Below are positions 1-11,794 of a stretch of 64,000 bases of DNA, one piece after another. Below the pieces are notes generated by a model that was not told the origin of the DNA, made no database searches, and saw only the letters and a list, made by a program, of their open reading frames with translations. Location of the stretch: positions 57,559,166-57,623,165 of the forward strand of contig NC_086376.1 of NCBI RefSeq assembly GCF_036588685.1, read 5' to 3'. The DNA comes from Mytilus trossulus (Eukaryota > Mollusca > Bivalvia > Mytilida > Mytilidae). The first letter of the stretch is position 1, and each line of letters begins with the position of its first letter. The translations under genes were made by a program, and so were the position numbers.

Positions 1-165
1 TTCAATGCTTGAAAGAATGGGTCACACTTATTCTGTAACAATCAGTTCAAAAACATATGATATAAATTATTACATAGCTTTCAACTCTAAACCTTAAAAA
101 ATATCAAGGGATACAATCACCAAAATTTATAATAAATATTAAAGTTGAAATTTGATATACATTTT
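1..165. other. AT-rich sequence, no feature seen
   Basis: AT-rich non-repetitive sequence with stops in every frame and no convincing splice sites. It is probably intron of the gene whose last exons begin at 3423. Confidence 0.4.
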
Positions 166-3100
166 GAGCTCACCTGACCTGAAAGGTCAATTGAGCTTTT
201 CTCATCACTTGGCGTCCGTCGTCCGTAAACTTTTACAAAAATCTTCTCCTCTGAAACTGCTGGGCCAAATTTAGCCAAACTTGGCCACAATCATCCTTGG
301 GGTATCTAGTTCAAAAAATTTGTCCGATGACCTGGCCATCCAACCAAGATGGCCGCCATGGCTAAAAATAGAACACAGGGGTAAAATGTATATTTTGGCT
401 TATATCTTTGAAACCAAAGCATTCAGAGCAAATCTGACATAGGTGAAATTGTTGATCAGGTCTAGATCTATCTGCCCTGAAATTTTCAAACGAATGGGGC
501 AACCTGTTGTTGGGTTGCTGCCCCCTGAATTGGTTATTTTAAGGAAATTTTGCAGTTTTTAGCTCACCTGGCCCGAAGGGCCAAGTGAGCTTTTCTCATC
601 ACTTGGCGTCCGTCGTCCGTCGTCGTCGTCCGTCGTCGTTAACTTTTACAAAAATCTTCTCCTCTGAAACTACTGGGCCAAATCAAACCAAACTTGGCCA
701 CAATCATCATTGGGGTATCTAGTTTAAAAAATGTGTGGCGTGACCCGGTCAACCAACCAAGATGGCCGCCACGGCTAAAAATAGAACATAGGGGTAAAAT
801 GCAGTTTTTGGCTTATAACTCAAAAACCAAAGCATTTAGAGCAAATCTGACATGGGGTAAAAATGTTTATCAGGTCAAGATCTATCTGCCCTGAAATTTT
901 CAGATGAATCGGTCAATCGGTTGTTGGGTTGCTGCCCCTGAATTGGTAATTTTGAAGAAATTTATCTGTTTTTGGTTATTATCTTGAATATTATTATAGA
1001 TAGAGATAAACTGTAAACAGCAATAATGTTCAGCAAAAGAAGATCTACAAATAAGTCAACATGACCAAAATGGTCAGTTGACCCGTTTAGGAGTTATTGC
1101 CCTTTATAGTCAATTTTTAACCATTTTTCGTAAATTAAAGTAATCTTTTACAAAAATCTTCTCCTCTGAAACTACTGGGTCAAATTAATCCAAACTTGGC
1201 CACAATCATCTTTGGGGTATCTAGTTTAAAAAATGTGTGGCGTGACCTGGTCAACCAACCAAGATGGCCGCCACCGCTTAAAATAGAACATAGGGGTAAA
1301 ATGCAGTTTTTGGCTTATAACTCAAAAACCAAAGCATTTTGAGGAAATCTGACATGGGATAAAAATGTTTATCAGGTCAAGAACTATCTGCCCTGAAATT
1401 TTCAGATGAATCGGTCAATCGGTTGTTGGGTTGCTGCCCCTGAATTGGTAATTTTGAGGAAATTTTGCTGTTTTTGGTTATTATCTTGAATATTATTATA
1501 GATAGAGATAAATTGTAAACAGCAATAATGTTCAGCAAAGTAAGATCTACAAATAAGTCAACATGACCAAAATGGTCAGTTGACCCGTTTAGGAGTTATT
1601 GCCCTTTATAGTCAATTTTTAACCATTTTTCGTAAATTAAAGTAATCTTTTACAAAAATCTTCTCCTCTGAAACTACTGGGCCAAATTAATCCAAACTTG
1701 GCCACAATCATCTTTGGGGTATCTAGTTTAAAAAATGTGTGGGGTGACCTGGTCAACCAACCAAGATGGCCGTCACCGCTAAAAATAGAACATAGGGGTA
1801 AAATGCAGTTTTTGGCTTATAACTCAAAAACCAAAGCATTTTGAGGAAATCTGACATGGGGATAAAAATGTTTATCAGGTCAAGAACTATCTGCCCTGAA
1901 ATTTTCAGATGAATCGGTCAATCGGTTGTTGGGTTGCTGCCCCTGAATTGGTAATTTTGAGGAAATTTTGCTGTTTTTGGTTATTATCTTGAATATTATT
2001 ATAGATAGAGATAAATTGTAAACAGCAATAATGTTCAGCAAAGTAAGATCTACAAATAAGTCAACATGACCAAAATGGTCAGTTGACCCCTTTAGGAGTT
2101 ATTGCCCTTTATAGTCAATTTTTAACCATTTTTCATAAATCTAAGTAATCTTTTACAAAATCTCCACTGAAACTACTAGGCCACAATCATCTTTGGGGTA
2201 TCTAGTTTGAAAAATGTGTCCAATGACCTGGCCATTCAACCAAGATGGCCGCCACGGCTAAAAATAGAACATAGGGGTAAAATGCAGTTTTTTGCTTATA
2301 ACTATGAAACCAAAGCATCTAGAGCAAATCTGACAAGAAGTTAAATTGTTAATCAAGTCAATATCTATCTGCCCTGAATTTTTCAGATGAATTGGACAAC
2401 TGGTTGTTGGGTTGCTGCCCTCCAATTGGTAATTTTTAAAGAAATTTTGCCGTTTTTGGTTATCTTGAATACTATTATAGATAGCGATAAACTGTAAACA
2501 GCAATAATGTTCAGCAAAGTAAGATCTACAAATAAGTCAACATGACCTAAATGGTCAATTGACCCCTTAAGGAGTTATTGCCCTTTATAGTAAATTTTTA
2601 ACAATTTTCATTAATTTGGTAAATTTATGTAAATTTTTACCAAATATAGTTCTCTGTTACTAATGGGCAAAGTTCATGATAGATATAATTGTAAGAAGCA
2701 AAATCGTTCAGTAAAGTAAGAACTTCAAACACATCACCATCACCAAAATACAATTTTGTCATGAATCCATTTGTGTCCTTTGTTTAATATGCACATAGAC
2801 CAAGGTGAGCGACACAGGCTCTTTAGAGCCTCTAGTTGGTTATTATCTTGAATACTATTATAGATAGAGATAAACTGTAAACAGCAATAATGTTCAGCAA
2901 AGTAAGATCTACAAATAAGTCAACATGATGAAAATTTTTAGAGGACCCCTTAAGGAGTTATTGCCCTTTATAGTCAATATTGAACAACTTTTCGTCATTT
3001 TTGTAACTTTTACAAAAATCTTCTATTCTAAAACTATGGGCCAAATTTAACCAAACTTGGCCACAATCATCACTAGGGTATCTATTTAAAAAAGTGTCTT

Positions 3101-3178
3101 ATGACCCTGCCTACCAACCAAGATGGCCGACATCAGTAAATACAGTAACAGGTGAGCGACACTTAAGGGCCTCTAGTT
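166..3178 (+). repeat. Tandem ~500-bp mussel repeat, Helitron-like
   Basis: About five to six partial or full units follow one another. The phrase CTTTTACAAAAATCTTC recurs near 231, 641, 1146, 1645 and 2150, giving a period near 500 bp. Two unit starts (168 and 559) carry AGCTCACCTGGCCCGAAG followed by its near-complement, a 14-bp stem with a GAA loop. Two unit ends (2800-2836 and 3143-3176) read GTGAGCGACAC then CTCTAGTT. The first end has a hairpin AGGCTC-TTTA-GAGCCT directly before CTAG. A terminal hairpin before a CTRR-type end, and a core of tandem repeats, fit non-autonomous Helitron or Helentron elements known in bivalves. That class is inferred. Related copies lie at 9457-16136 (minus) and 26101-27500 (plus). 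Short frames such as 694-894 are chance openings in the repeat. Confidence 0.8.
2807..2836 (+). repeat. Terminal hairpin of the 500-bp repeat
   Basis: Contains AGGCTCTTTAGAGCCT, a 6-bp perfect stem with a TTTA loop, followed at once by CTAGTT. The same end occurs in reverse at 9457. A second end at 3170 keeps CTCTAGTT but has a changed hairpin. Confidence 0.55.
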
Positions 3179-3422
3179 TTTGGTAGTTTTGATCATTAAA
3201 AAAGCTACAATATTACTTAAATGTCAATGTTAACAGACTGTTGAAGGTATGACTTCCTGAAAAAGTATCTGATATCTATTAGGTCAAACAAATCTGATTT
3301 AAAAATTGATCTAGATTCCTAATTTTACCTTTTCTAAACAAAGATCTATACCTTATGTCATATAACTCAAAGAAAGAAAATGTTAACTGTTAAAATCATG
3401 TCATATTCCTTGTTTTATTTAG

Positions 3423-5088
3423 GGCAAAGATGCTGGTCGGATGATAGAGAAACCAATCACCAAGTGTGACAGTGGCACACAGACAGACACACATTTCATG
3501 GAGACAAATATTGTCAAATCTTATGAATGGAATGAATGGGAACTTCGACGGAAAGCAATTAAACTGGTGAGGACAAAATCATAAGCATAAAACAGTACAA
3601 ATTCTAAATATAACAATATTTTCAATGTCCTATGATCTTGAAATAATTTACACAAGAAAAAAGAATATGTAAGGCAAAGTTCAGTGAGACAAGCACTAGA
3701 GGTTCCATACAGTCTTTCCCCAAATGAACTCTAGTAGCTTTTGGTACATTTTATGTTGGTTTTAGCTGTAATACAACATGCTACAATTTTATATATCAAA
3801 GAGATTGGGTACATTTGTGTCAACAGTGTTACAGGGTACCCTTCATTACAATGACAACCAAACCGCACAATAAAACCCAAAAAGGACATTACAATATACA
3901 CCAACATTTTGTTATTATCATTTTGGTTTGTTTAATTTCAGGCTAACTTGAGAACAAGAATTACCCACTCTGTACAAACCAATCTGAGTAATATGAGAAG
4001 AGACACAGCCATTCAAGTCTGGCCTCCAAAGTATGTATATATATATGGTAACATAAGAATAATAACGCTTCTTTCTTAGTTTTTAGCCAATATTTTATCA
4101 TTAAAAAATCTGATAGTGGTAAGTAAAATTCACAGTATTGAAGTCTAATAAACAAGTAAAAATATTATTTAAGTGTTAATAAACCACAAAATGTTTTGAT
4201 AAAGCTATGCAAATGCAAACTTTTGAAATGTAATATTATTATTACCCTTTAGATTTTAAAAAGCTTGTCTTTTTATTGATTTTGGAACATATATTGCTAA
4301 ATTGTAGCAAAAAGGTTTTCTATTGAAGTCAGAGAAAAAAGAGAAAAATAATACCTTACTGTAATGATATACGAGTTTATAAAAAAAAAAATTGATTTAT
4401 AAATTTGAGAACCCTTTCCAAAACAAAAAGGTAGTAGCAGATTTCTTTTAAGGGAGCTCGCTTCTCAGTTTCAAAGTAATTAACTTTTCAAAACACTAGT
4501 TTATATTGATAAGGAATTAATAAAGCAATCCAAAAAGCAAAAAAAATATATAGGGGACCGTGCTTGTTTTCGAGATATGAGCCATTGAAATTTTGGCAGG
4601 AAAATATTATCTCTTGACTTTTCATAGCTTTATCATTGACAAGTTAAAGTTCTCAAAAACTGTTAAAAAGTAATTTGAATTTTATAAGACTTTTACAGAT
4701 GGCTTATCTTTAAACATGTTAAAGAATTTTAAAAAGAAAAATGGGGGTCACCGGGCAAAATTTTTTAAGGCATTTAAATGGATAAAACCAGAGGAATCCG
4801 AAAATCTGACAAAAAATCCAAAACATGACAAGCCAGCTTCCTTAAATATTGTGTCAAAGTATTTCATTCATTCAGTACATTTGATTTTGTTTCATTTTTG
4901 GGATAAAGTATCATTGACAACATACCTCATTTTCTTCTTTCAGAGATCATACAACACAGACCAAGACAGATTCCTACACAAATGTACCACAGCCTACAGT
5001 ATTCCTGGCAGGTTTACGAGGTGGTGGTATGACGGTGTCTACAGACATGACCAAAGTAGATCTTACAATTGATGTAGATCAGACGTGA
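3423..5088 (+). CDS. C-terminal three exons of an unidentified gene with TQT motifs
   Basis: Three exons, 3423-3566, 3942-4030 and 4944-5088, each have AG acceptors. Donors are GTGAGG (3567) and GTATGT (4031). Phases match: exon 1 is 48 whole codons, exon 2 ends two bases into a codon, and exon 3 supplies the third base and then 48 codons to TGA at 5086. The visible tail is 125 residues. The upstream exons and start lie outside the window. The tail has no membrane segment or signal. It carries DSGTQTD (Q20), HSVQTN (Q60), TAIQVW (Q73) and HTTQTK (Q83), which resemble the TQT anchor that dynein light chain LC8 binds. A scaffold or cytoskeletal role is inference. Residues 38-55 are charged and may be helical. 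The family was not recognised. The codon match across both junctions makes the gene itself convincing. No AATAAA is seen until 5791, so the 52-bp array may be in the 3' UTR. Confidence 0.85.
3567..3941 (+). other. Intron between exons 1 and 2 of the TQT gene
   Basis: A 375-bp phase-0 intron from GTGAGG to a TTTAATTTCAG acceptor. No repeat or other feature is seen in it. Confidence 0.75.
4031..4943 (+). other. Intron between exons 2 and 3 of the TQT gene
   Basis: A 913-bp phase-2 intron from GTATGTATAT to TTTTCTTCTTTCAG. Its last half is a TTAA-flanked MITE (4448-4845) that stops 98 bp before the next exon. The reading frame opening at 4716 spans the MITE end, the intron and exon 3 in the wrong frame, and is not real. 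Confidence 0.75.
4448..4845 (+). mobile_element. TTAA-flanked MITE, copy 1
   Basis: Starts TTAAGGGAGCTCGCTT and ends AAGCCAGCTTCCTTAA. The ends are inverted repeats matching at 13 of the first 15 positions, with TTAA at each border as in piggyBac-type insertions. The body is about 398 bp with no long frame. A second copy of similar length lies in the opposite orientation at 48525-48913, which confirms both borders. Confidence 0.8.
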
Positions 5089-5230
5089 TTGGAACTGATT
5101 AAACTATTTGAATTTGACAATTTTAAATTTTGTAATAATGATGTAAACCAAACTGTGATAGAATAATAATACTTGAAAGAAATTAACTCTTTTTACTTTT
5201 TCACATAATATTGCCAAAACTCATTTTGCA

Positions 5231-5757
5231 TTTGTCCATCTATCCATGTATGAAGGTGTCATAGAATGCATCTTTATATTTATATCCAATGTACACCATG
5301 TATGAGGGTGTCATAGAATGCATCTTTATATTTATATCCAAAGTACATCATGTATGAAGGTGTCATAGAAGGCACCTTTATATTTATATCCAATGTACAC
5401 CATGTATGAAGGTGTCATAGAATGCATCTTTATATTTATATCCAATGTACATCATGTATGAGGGTGTCATAGAATCACCTTTATATTTATATCCAATGTA
5501 CACCATGTATGAAGGTGTCATAGAATCACCTTTATATTTATATCCAATGTACACCATGTATAAAGGTTTCATAGAAGGCACCTTTATATTTATATCCAAT
5601 GTACACCAAGTATAAAGGTGTCATATAATCACCTTCATATTTATATCCAATGTACACCCATGTATGAGGGTGTCATAGAATGCATCTTTATATTTATATC
5701 CAAAGTACATCATGTATGAAGGTGTCATAGAAAGCACCTTTATACTTATATCCAATC
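5231..5757. repeat. 52-bp tandem repeat, about 10 copies
   Basis: The phrase GTATGAAGGTGTCATAGAA recurs every 51-52 bp from 5248 to 5714. Two units that read GAATCACC instead of GAATGCATC are one base shorter. The array begins about 140 bp after the TQT gene stop, so it may be transcribed in the 3' UTR. Minus-strand frames across it are products of the repeat. Confidence 0.95.
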
Positions 5758-6082
5758 TTTTAGGCATGATAGGAAAGTTAAGAAAATAATAATAAAATTT
5801 CGGATCAATTTCAGAAAAATGAATGAGGCTTAGAAAAATTGAATGGGCTAGGTTTACCATTTCTTCTATAGTTTCTCTTCAAATATGAAAAAAAAATAGA
5901 AAATTCTGACATTGACCTAATATTGTTGTTTTACATATATGTATGATAGTATAGTCATAGAAGATAAATGGATAATGAGATCATACATAAGCAACCAATG
6001 TAAACTGTACGTTTTGTCATTTATTACCTCCTTTACTGGTCCTGGCATACAGTTAAAGGTTCTTTTCGCATACAGTTAAAGG
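5758..6082. other. Intergenic AT-rich stretch
   Basis: AATAAA at 5791 is the first good plus-strand poly(A) signal after the TQT gene. A short direct duplication (GCATACAGTTAAAGGTTC, twice) lies at 6043-6087. Nothing else is seen. Confidence 0.4.
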
Positions 6083-6212
6083 TTCTTTTTTGTTGTAAGC
6101 TAAGGCTCCGTGTTGAAGGCCGTACTTTAACCTATAATGGTTTACTTTTTAAATTGTTATTTGGATGGAGAGTTGTCTCATTGGCACTCACACCACATCT
6201 TCCTATATCTCT
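6083..6212 (-). repeat. Mussel interspersed repeat (short variant)
   Basis: Contains TTGAAGGCCGTACTTTAACC and GAGAGTTGTCTCATTGGCAC, ending CACATCTTCCTATATC. The same sequence is found at 43628-43733, with its reverse complement at 9391-9456. It is a variant of the larger family at 23052 and 60384. Confidence 0.85.
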
Positions 6213-6589
6213 TTATACATAAAAAGATGGTTCTAGTCAAGTTGAATGTAGTACTTGAAAACATAACAGAGGTTACTTTAAAATGGATAGCATAGTAGTT
6301 ATCTCAATGTAATAATTTGAGTGTATCTGCATATTTGACCAAATGATTATCAAGTAATGTTTTGATGACTTTGGGAAAGACTTTTGCTGAAATATTGAAA
6401 TGTTTTCCTAAACGACGATTCTTAAGATGTAGTTGAGCACCAGTTGTTTTCAATATTGTTCATGGCTGTTAAAACCACCTGCATTTGTGAAAGGATCGAC
6501 ATATTCAGTACTGAATAAATGGAATCTTATAGTACAGTCACTTTAGATAAATGAATAATTGGAACATACATATCTCTTTTTTTTCTAAG

Positions 6590-6640
6590 TCCCAAGTGGT
6601 GAACGACGACAAGAAGCGAGAGAGAGCCACTGCTACCTAA
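6590..6640 (+). CDS. Candidate terminal exon (16 codons)
   Basis: A pyrimidine run ending CTAAG (6588-6589) is followed by a GC-richer frame of 16 sense codons ending TAA at 6638. The deduced peptide, SQVVNDDKKRERATAT, has the hydrophilic make-up of a real C-terminus and stands out from its AT-rich surroundings. In phase 0 it could follow exon 1 of the TQT gene as an alternative end (skipping exons 2 and 3). It could also belong to an unseen gene. No upstream partner exon is proven. Confidence 0.35.
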   Translation, partial: SQVVNDDKKRERATAT

Positions 6641-6675
6641 TTGTAACATACATAAACGACATTGTACCTACATCA
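6641..6675. other. Short spacer
   Basis: AT-rich spacer between the candidate exon and the next repeat. No feature seen. Confidence 0.3.
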
Positions 6676-7592
6676 TGTGTTTTTATGGCCCCACAACAAA
6701 GTTGTCAGAGCCATATAGTTTTACCCTATTCCGAAATTCTGTAATTTCAAAATTCCGTCATTCCGCAACAAACCATTATATGGAGTTTTTTTCTAAACAC
6801 CTTCAGATGTTGGGCTGTTTTTTTGTATGTGAGTTAACCATGATGTGTTACAGATCAAGTTTAAGTTTCGTTCTGTCTGCTAATTTTTGTCAAAATTACG
6901 GCTTTGGACTTTGATAAGTTGTTGAAAATCACAGTTATACTGAGGTTTTTTCTAAACGCCTTCAGATTTTGGGCTGATATTTTGAATGTGAGTTAACCAT
7001 GATGTGTTACAGATCAAATTTAAGTTTCTTTCTGCTCCGCTAATTTTTGCTGAAATTACGGGCTTTGGACTTTCATTATTTGTTGAAAATCACAGTTATT
7101 CAGACTTTTTTTCTAAATGCCTTCAGATATTGGGCTGGTTTTTAGTTTGTGAGGTAACCATGATGAGATACAGATCAATTGAAAGTTTCATTCTGCTTCG
7201 CTAATTTTTGCAGAAATTACGGGCTTTGAACTTTGACAAATTGTTGAAATTCACAGTTATACAGACTTTCTTTCGAAATGCTTTCAGATATTGGGCTGAT
7301 TTTTGGTGTGTGAGCTACTCATGAAGAGTTACAGATCAAGTTAGTTTTGTTCCGCTCCATAAATTTTTGCCAAAATTAAGGGTTTACAACTTTGAAAATT
7401 GTTGAAAATCACAGTTATACAGACTTTTTTTCAGCATTTTGAGCTGAGTTTTGTTAACAGTTAATTTATAATTATGAACATATCAATGTGAGACTACCAT
7501 CATGTTTGTGTCCACATGTGTTATTGAAATTGCAGATTTTTCAACTTTTTGAGACGGGGCCATTCGTGTTGCCTTGACACATCTAGTATTAT
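6676..7592. repeat. Interspersed element with ~160-bp tandem core
   Basis: Begins GGCCCCACAACAAAGTTG and ends GACGGGGCCATTCGTG. Between these, a unit starting TTTCTAAACGCCTTCAGAT repeats near 6790, 6951, 7111, 7270 and 7425, about 160 bp apart, with increasing decay. It probably has one mobile origin with an expanded core. Frames at 6675-6914 and 7004-7204 are parallel openings in successive units and have no independent support. Confidence 0.75.
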
Positions 7593-8392
7593 TTAAAATC
7601 CACTTCATCTGAATTTTGGTGGATAGTTGTAAATGCCTTAACAATGGCACGCCGAGCATCATATTACTGCAATTTTGTTTAGACTACCACTATGTCCTCT
7701 TCATAAAGGAGCTGTTCTACATTTCTGCAAGATAGGTACTGCAGTTTCGATTTTTTATAATTTCTTACAGTTATGAAAAGCCACAGTAGGTTTCAAAGCA
7801 CTTTGAATAAGACAACTATGTGTAACTGAGGAAACATGATTAAAAAAATCATGAAAAATAGGCAAATGTTAAAGATTTATACAAAATATATTGTATCCAC
7901 AATGCATAGAAATCTAGCTATTGACAGCATTTATTTTATGAGTTTTATGAATGCTGAATACTAAAATATATATATATCTGCATATCAGTCTTCAAAAGTG
8001 ATGCAGACACAAAAGAAACAAGTGTTGTGTTCAGTTCATGTCTGCAATGGCAACATCTTTCTAGTGCTAGACTCAAAAGAAAATTTTAAAAAAGCAAGGC
8101 ACTGGTTTTGTAACGCTTGTCAAGCAGTTTGAAGTTGTTCGGTGTTACTTTTTATTTCAAAACCAAAATAATATTTTTATTAAAAGTTTTTATCAGAATG
8201 TCAATTTTTTTTATGGGTTTGTATGCTTTTCTTATGTGTTTATATTATAATATGCTCTTCATTTAAGAAATATATTTAAGCCTTCCTATCAAAGAAAAGA
8301 GTACTAGTATCAATATAAATATTAATGCTTTATTTTAGCTTTCCTATTAAAGAAAAAGGTACTAGTATCAATTTTATATTTATGCTTTTCTT
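7593..8392. other. AT-rich stretch with one short duplication
   Basis: No gene seen. An imperfect ~60-bp direct repeat (AAAGAAAA-GTACTAGTATCAAT, copies at about 8292 and 8350) directly precedes the next MITE. Confidence 0.4.
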
Positions 8393-8396
8393 TTAA

Positions 8397-9075
8397 AGGG
8401 GCACTAGCTGTCAAATTCATATTCACCAATTTTAATCGAATTCTCATATTTGATTTATAACAATGTAAAACATTTATCCAAACTATTATAAGTCTAAAAT
8501 AAACAATAAACAGGGCACTGGCATGAAAATATGTAGCTTCATTTCGTGTGTATTTTTGTCTACACGCCATCTAATTAATTATCGAGTTGACCTCTAGCAT
8601 CATCCAATGACCAGATAAGCGATTTAAACATAAATATAGATATAAATAGATTAAGCAAACTTGTGCTGTTGGATTATTCTAGGTCTATTCAATTTCATAT
8701 TCTAGATGAAAAAAAAGTGTTTACAATTCTTTTTACCTGAATAAGAATGATTTTGGGGATCAAATGATTTGCCTTTGTTTTACTTTCAATATTGACATTC
8801 TTATCTTTTAAATAACTATACATACACAATTCACGTGTTATCCATCTCAAATTAAGGTGTTTAATTGATGTTCACATCAATACTGATTCAATGAGGGTGA
8901 ATTATTCACTTGCAAGTGAATAATTCATAATCAATGTTATTTTGCTTATTTTGACAAAATTGAACCATACTGGCTGCTAAAAGCAAATTATTATTTCACT
9001 ATTTGCATTTCATTAATGATTGAGCAAAAAAAATAATATATTTGATTTTTTAAATATCTCGTAGCTAGTGCCCCT
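8397..9075. mobile_element. 679-bp TTAA-flanked MITE
   Basis: The perfect 13-bp terminal inverted repeats are AGGGGCACTAGCT at 8397 and its complement ending at 9075. TTAA lies on both sides (8393-8396 and 9076-9079), as for piggyBac-type insertion. With the flanking bases the inverted match reaches 19 bp. There is no transposase frame. A 28-bp perfect palindrome sits inside. Confidence 0.88.
8899..8926. repeat. 28-bp perfect palindrome
   Basis: GAATTATTCACTTG followed directly by its reverse complement, with no loop. It lies within the 679-bp MITE and could extrude as a cruciform. Confidence 0.9.
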
Positions 9076-9079
9076 TTAA

Positions 9080-9390
9080 AATATTTAAAAAAAGGAACAC
9101 ACACGCCATATTGCGGATCCGTGACAGAATTAATGTATATAACTATGTGTAAGCCTTATTTTAGCCTGGATTTTTAGTTTTGGTATTGTCATCTGATAAA
9201 GTCTTGCTGGTTAGATGCACAGTTTTCTATGCTTGCAAAATCTTATTTAGCCAATAATATTGATATGCAATGTTTAAGCCAAAATATAAACCATCAACCA
9301 AAATCTTATAGCAAAAACAGCATCTTCCATGAATCTTGAGAATCAGATTGAATGATAACAAACATTTTGTGTAACAGTACTAAGGTCTAT
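9080..9390. other. No feature seen
   Basis: AT-rich sequence between the MITE and a mussel repeat fragment. No credible exon or repeat recognised. Confidence 0.4.
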
Positions 9391-9456
9391 ATAGATATAG
9401 GAAGATGTGCTGTGAGTGCCAATGAGACAACTCTCCATCCAAATAACAATTTAAAA
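9391..9456 (+). repeat. Mussel interspersed repeat fragment
   Basis: GATATAGGAAGATGTG through CATCCAAATAACAATTTAAA, the reverse complement of the repeat ends at 6212 and 43733. It is cut off exactly where the Helitron-like repeat begins. Confidence 0.85.
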
Positions 9457-9865
9457 CTAGAGGCTCTAAAGAGCCGGTGTCGCTCACCTTGGTCTATGTG
9501 AATATTAAACAAATGACACAGATGGATTCATGACAAAATTGTGTTTTGGTGATGGTGATGTGTTTGTAGATCTTACTTTACTGAACATTCTTGCTGCTTA
9601 CAATTATCTCTATCTATAATTAACTTGGCCCAGTAGTTTCAGTGGAAAATGTTAGTGAAAATTGTTAAAAATTGACTATAAAGGCCAATAACTCCTTAGG
9701 GAGTCAATTGACCATTTTGGTCATGTTGACTTATTTTTAGATCTTACTTTGCTGTACACTATTGCTGTTTACAGTTTATCTCTATCTATAATAATATTCA
9801 AGATAATAACAAAAAATGGCAAAAATTTCCTTAAAATTACCAATTCAGGGGCAGCAACCTAACAA
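9457..9865 (-). repeat. Helitron-like repeat, minus copy, left part
   Basis: Opens CTAGAGGCTCTAAAGAGCC, the complement of the hairpin end at 2836, then GTGTCGCTCACC. It continues as the reverse complement of the 500-bp unit until it is interrupted at 9866 by the 5.1-kb element. Confidence 0.85.
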
Positions 9866-10280
9866 CCGGTGTCATATGGTATTTTGAACCCCATGGTAAA
9901 ATGACCCCGGGGTCAAAATACCGCTATGGTAATTTGAACCCCCCCATGGTAAATTGAACCCCCCCTGTATGGAAAATTGAACCCCCATGGTAAATTGAAC
10001 CCCCTGTTTTTTTCATTCTAGATGATTAATAATACATTTAACATTATATAAAAGCTAATCAAATATAAAAAATCATTAATACAAAAAGGGGAGGTCAATT
10101 TTCAATGATTGGTTAAAAGAAAAATATTTGCTTGGTATAATTAGTGCTCTGAAGTCTTAACCAACAAAATTTCATTCAAAAAACTTCTTAAAGCATTAAA
10201 ACTAGACCATGTAGCTCGGACACTATAATTCTTTGAAATTTAAAATATTTATATAGAATGGTAGACTTTTAAGTTTTAAT

Positions 10281-11794
10281 TCTCCATGGTAAAAAAGGGG
10301 GAGGGGGTCAAATTACCATGGCTCACTTGATTTTAAAAAGTAAAATTTTCAAAACATCTTTTCAAACTAATAAAATAAATACAAACTACTAATTGGAGTA
10401 TAATAAATGTGTTAAGGAGTTACAGTAGCAAGATATTTTAACATGAAAGGTCTTTAGATGTATAGTAGGGGGTTCAATATACCATGGTACAATAACATGG
10501 CTAAGTAAAATTTTCAAAATATCTTTTCCAGCATGTTTAATACATACAAACTACTTATTGGGGTATTAAAACTATAATAAGGAGTTAGAATAGCTTGGGT
10601 TTTTGAAATTCAAGGTCTGTAGTAGGGGGTTCAATATACCATGGTAAGGGGGAGGGGTGAGGTCAAAATTCCACAAAAATATTTTTTCTATAAAATATCT
10701 TCCAGCATGTTAAATGCATACAAACTACTTATTGAAGTATTTTTACTATGTTAAGGAGATAGAATAGCTTGAATTTTTGAAAATCAAGGTCTATAGAAGG
10801 GGGTTCAATATACTGCAGGGGGGTCAAAATACCATGAAAATATTTTTTTCTTCAAAATATTTTTTCCAGGATGTTAAATGCATACATACTACTTATTGAA
10901 GTATTATTACTATGTTAAGGAGTTAGAATAGCTAGAATTTTTGAAATTTAAGGTCTATGGTAGGGGGTTCAATATACCGCAGGGGGGTCAAAATACCATG
11001 GAAATTATTTTTTTTCCTTATATCTTTTCCAGCATTTTAAATACATATAAACTACTTATTGGAGTATTATTACTATGTTAAGGAGTCAGAATAGCAAGAA
11101 TTTTTGAAATTTAAGGTATATGGTAGGGGGTTCAATATACAGCAGAGAGGTCAAGATACCATGGAATTTATTTTTTTTCTAATATCTTTTCCAGCATTTT
11201 AAATACATAAAAACTACTTGTTGGAGTATTATTACTATGTTAAGGAGTTAGAATAGCTAGAATTTTTTTAATTTAAGGTCTATAGTAGGGGTTCAATATA
11301 CCGCAGGGGAGTCAAAATACCATGGAAATTATTTTTTTTCAAAATATTTTTTACAGGATGTTAAATGCATACAAACTACTTATTGAAGTATTATTACTAT
11401 ATTAAGGTGTTAGAATAGCAAGAATATTTGATATTTAAGGTCTATGGTAGGGGGTTCAATATACCGCAGGGGGTCAAAATACCATGGAAATTATTTTTTT
11501 TTCAAAATATTTTTTCCAGGATGTTAAATGCATACAAACTACTTATTGAAGTATTTTTACTATGTTAAGGAGTAAGAATAGCTTGAATTTTTGAAAATCA
11601 AGGTCTATAGAAGGGGGTTTAATATACTGCAGGGGGGTCAAAATACCATGGAAATTATTTTTTTTCCTAATATCTTTTCCAGCATTTTAAATACATATAA
11701 ACTACTTATTGGAGTATTATTTCTATGTTAAGGAGTCAGAATAGCAAGAATTTTTGAAATTAAGGTATATGATAGGGGGTTCAATATACCGCAG
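10281..11794 (+). repeat. Left satellite arm, ~163-bp monomers
   Basis: About nine monomers, each with TAGGGGGTTCAATATACCGC then GGGGGGTCAAAATACCATGG. CCATGG or its decayed form recurs near 10832, 10995, 11158, 11320, 11483 and 11646. The arm stops mid-monomer at GCAG (11794). Confidence 0.9.

Noticed and set aside
5384-5860. Minus-strand frames with repeating YMVYIGYKYKG
   Set aside because: Products of the 52-bp tandem array.
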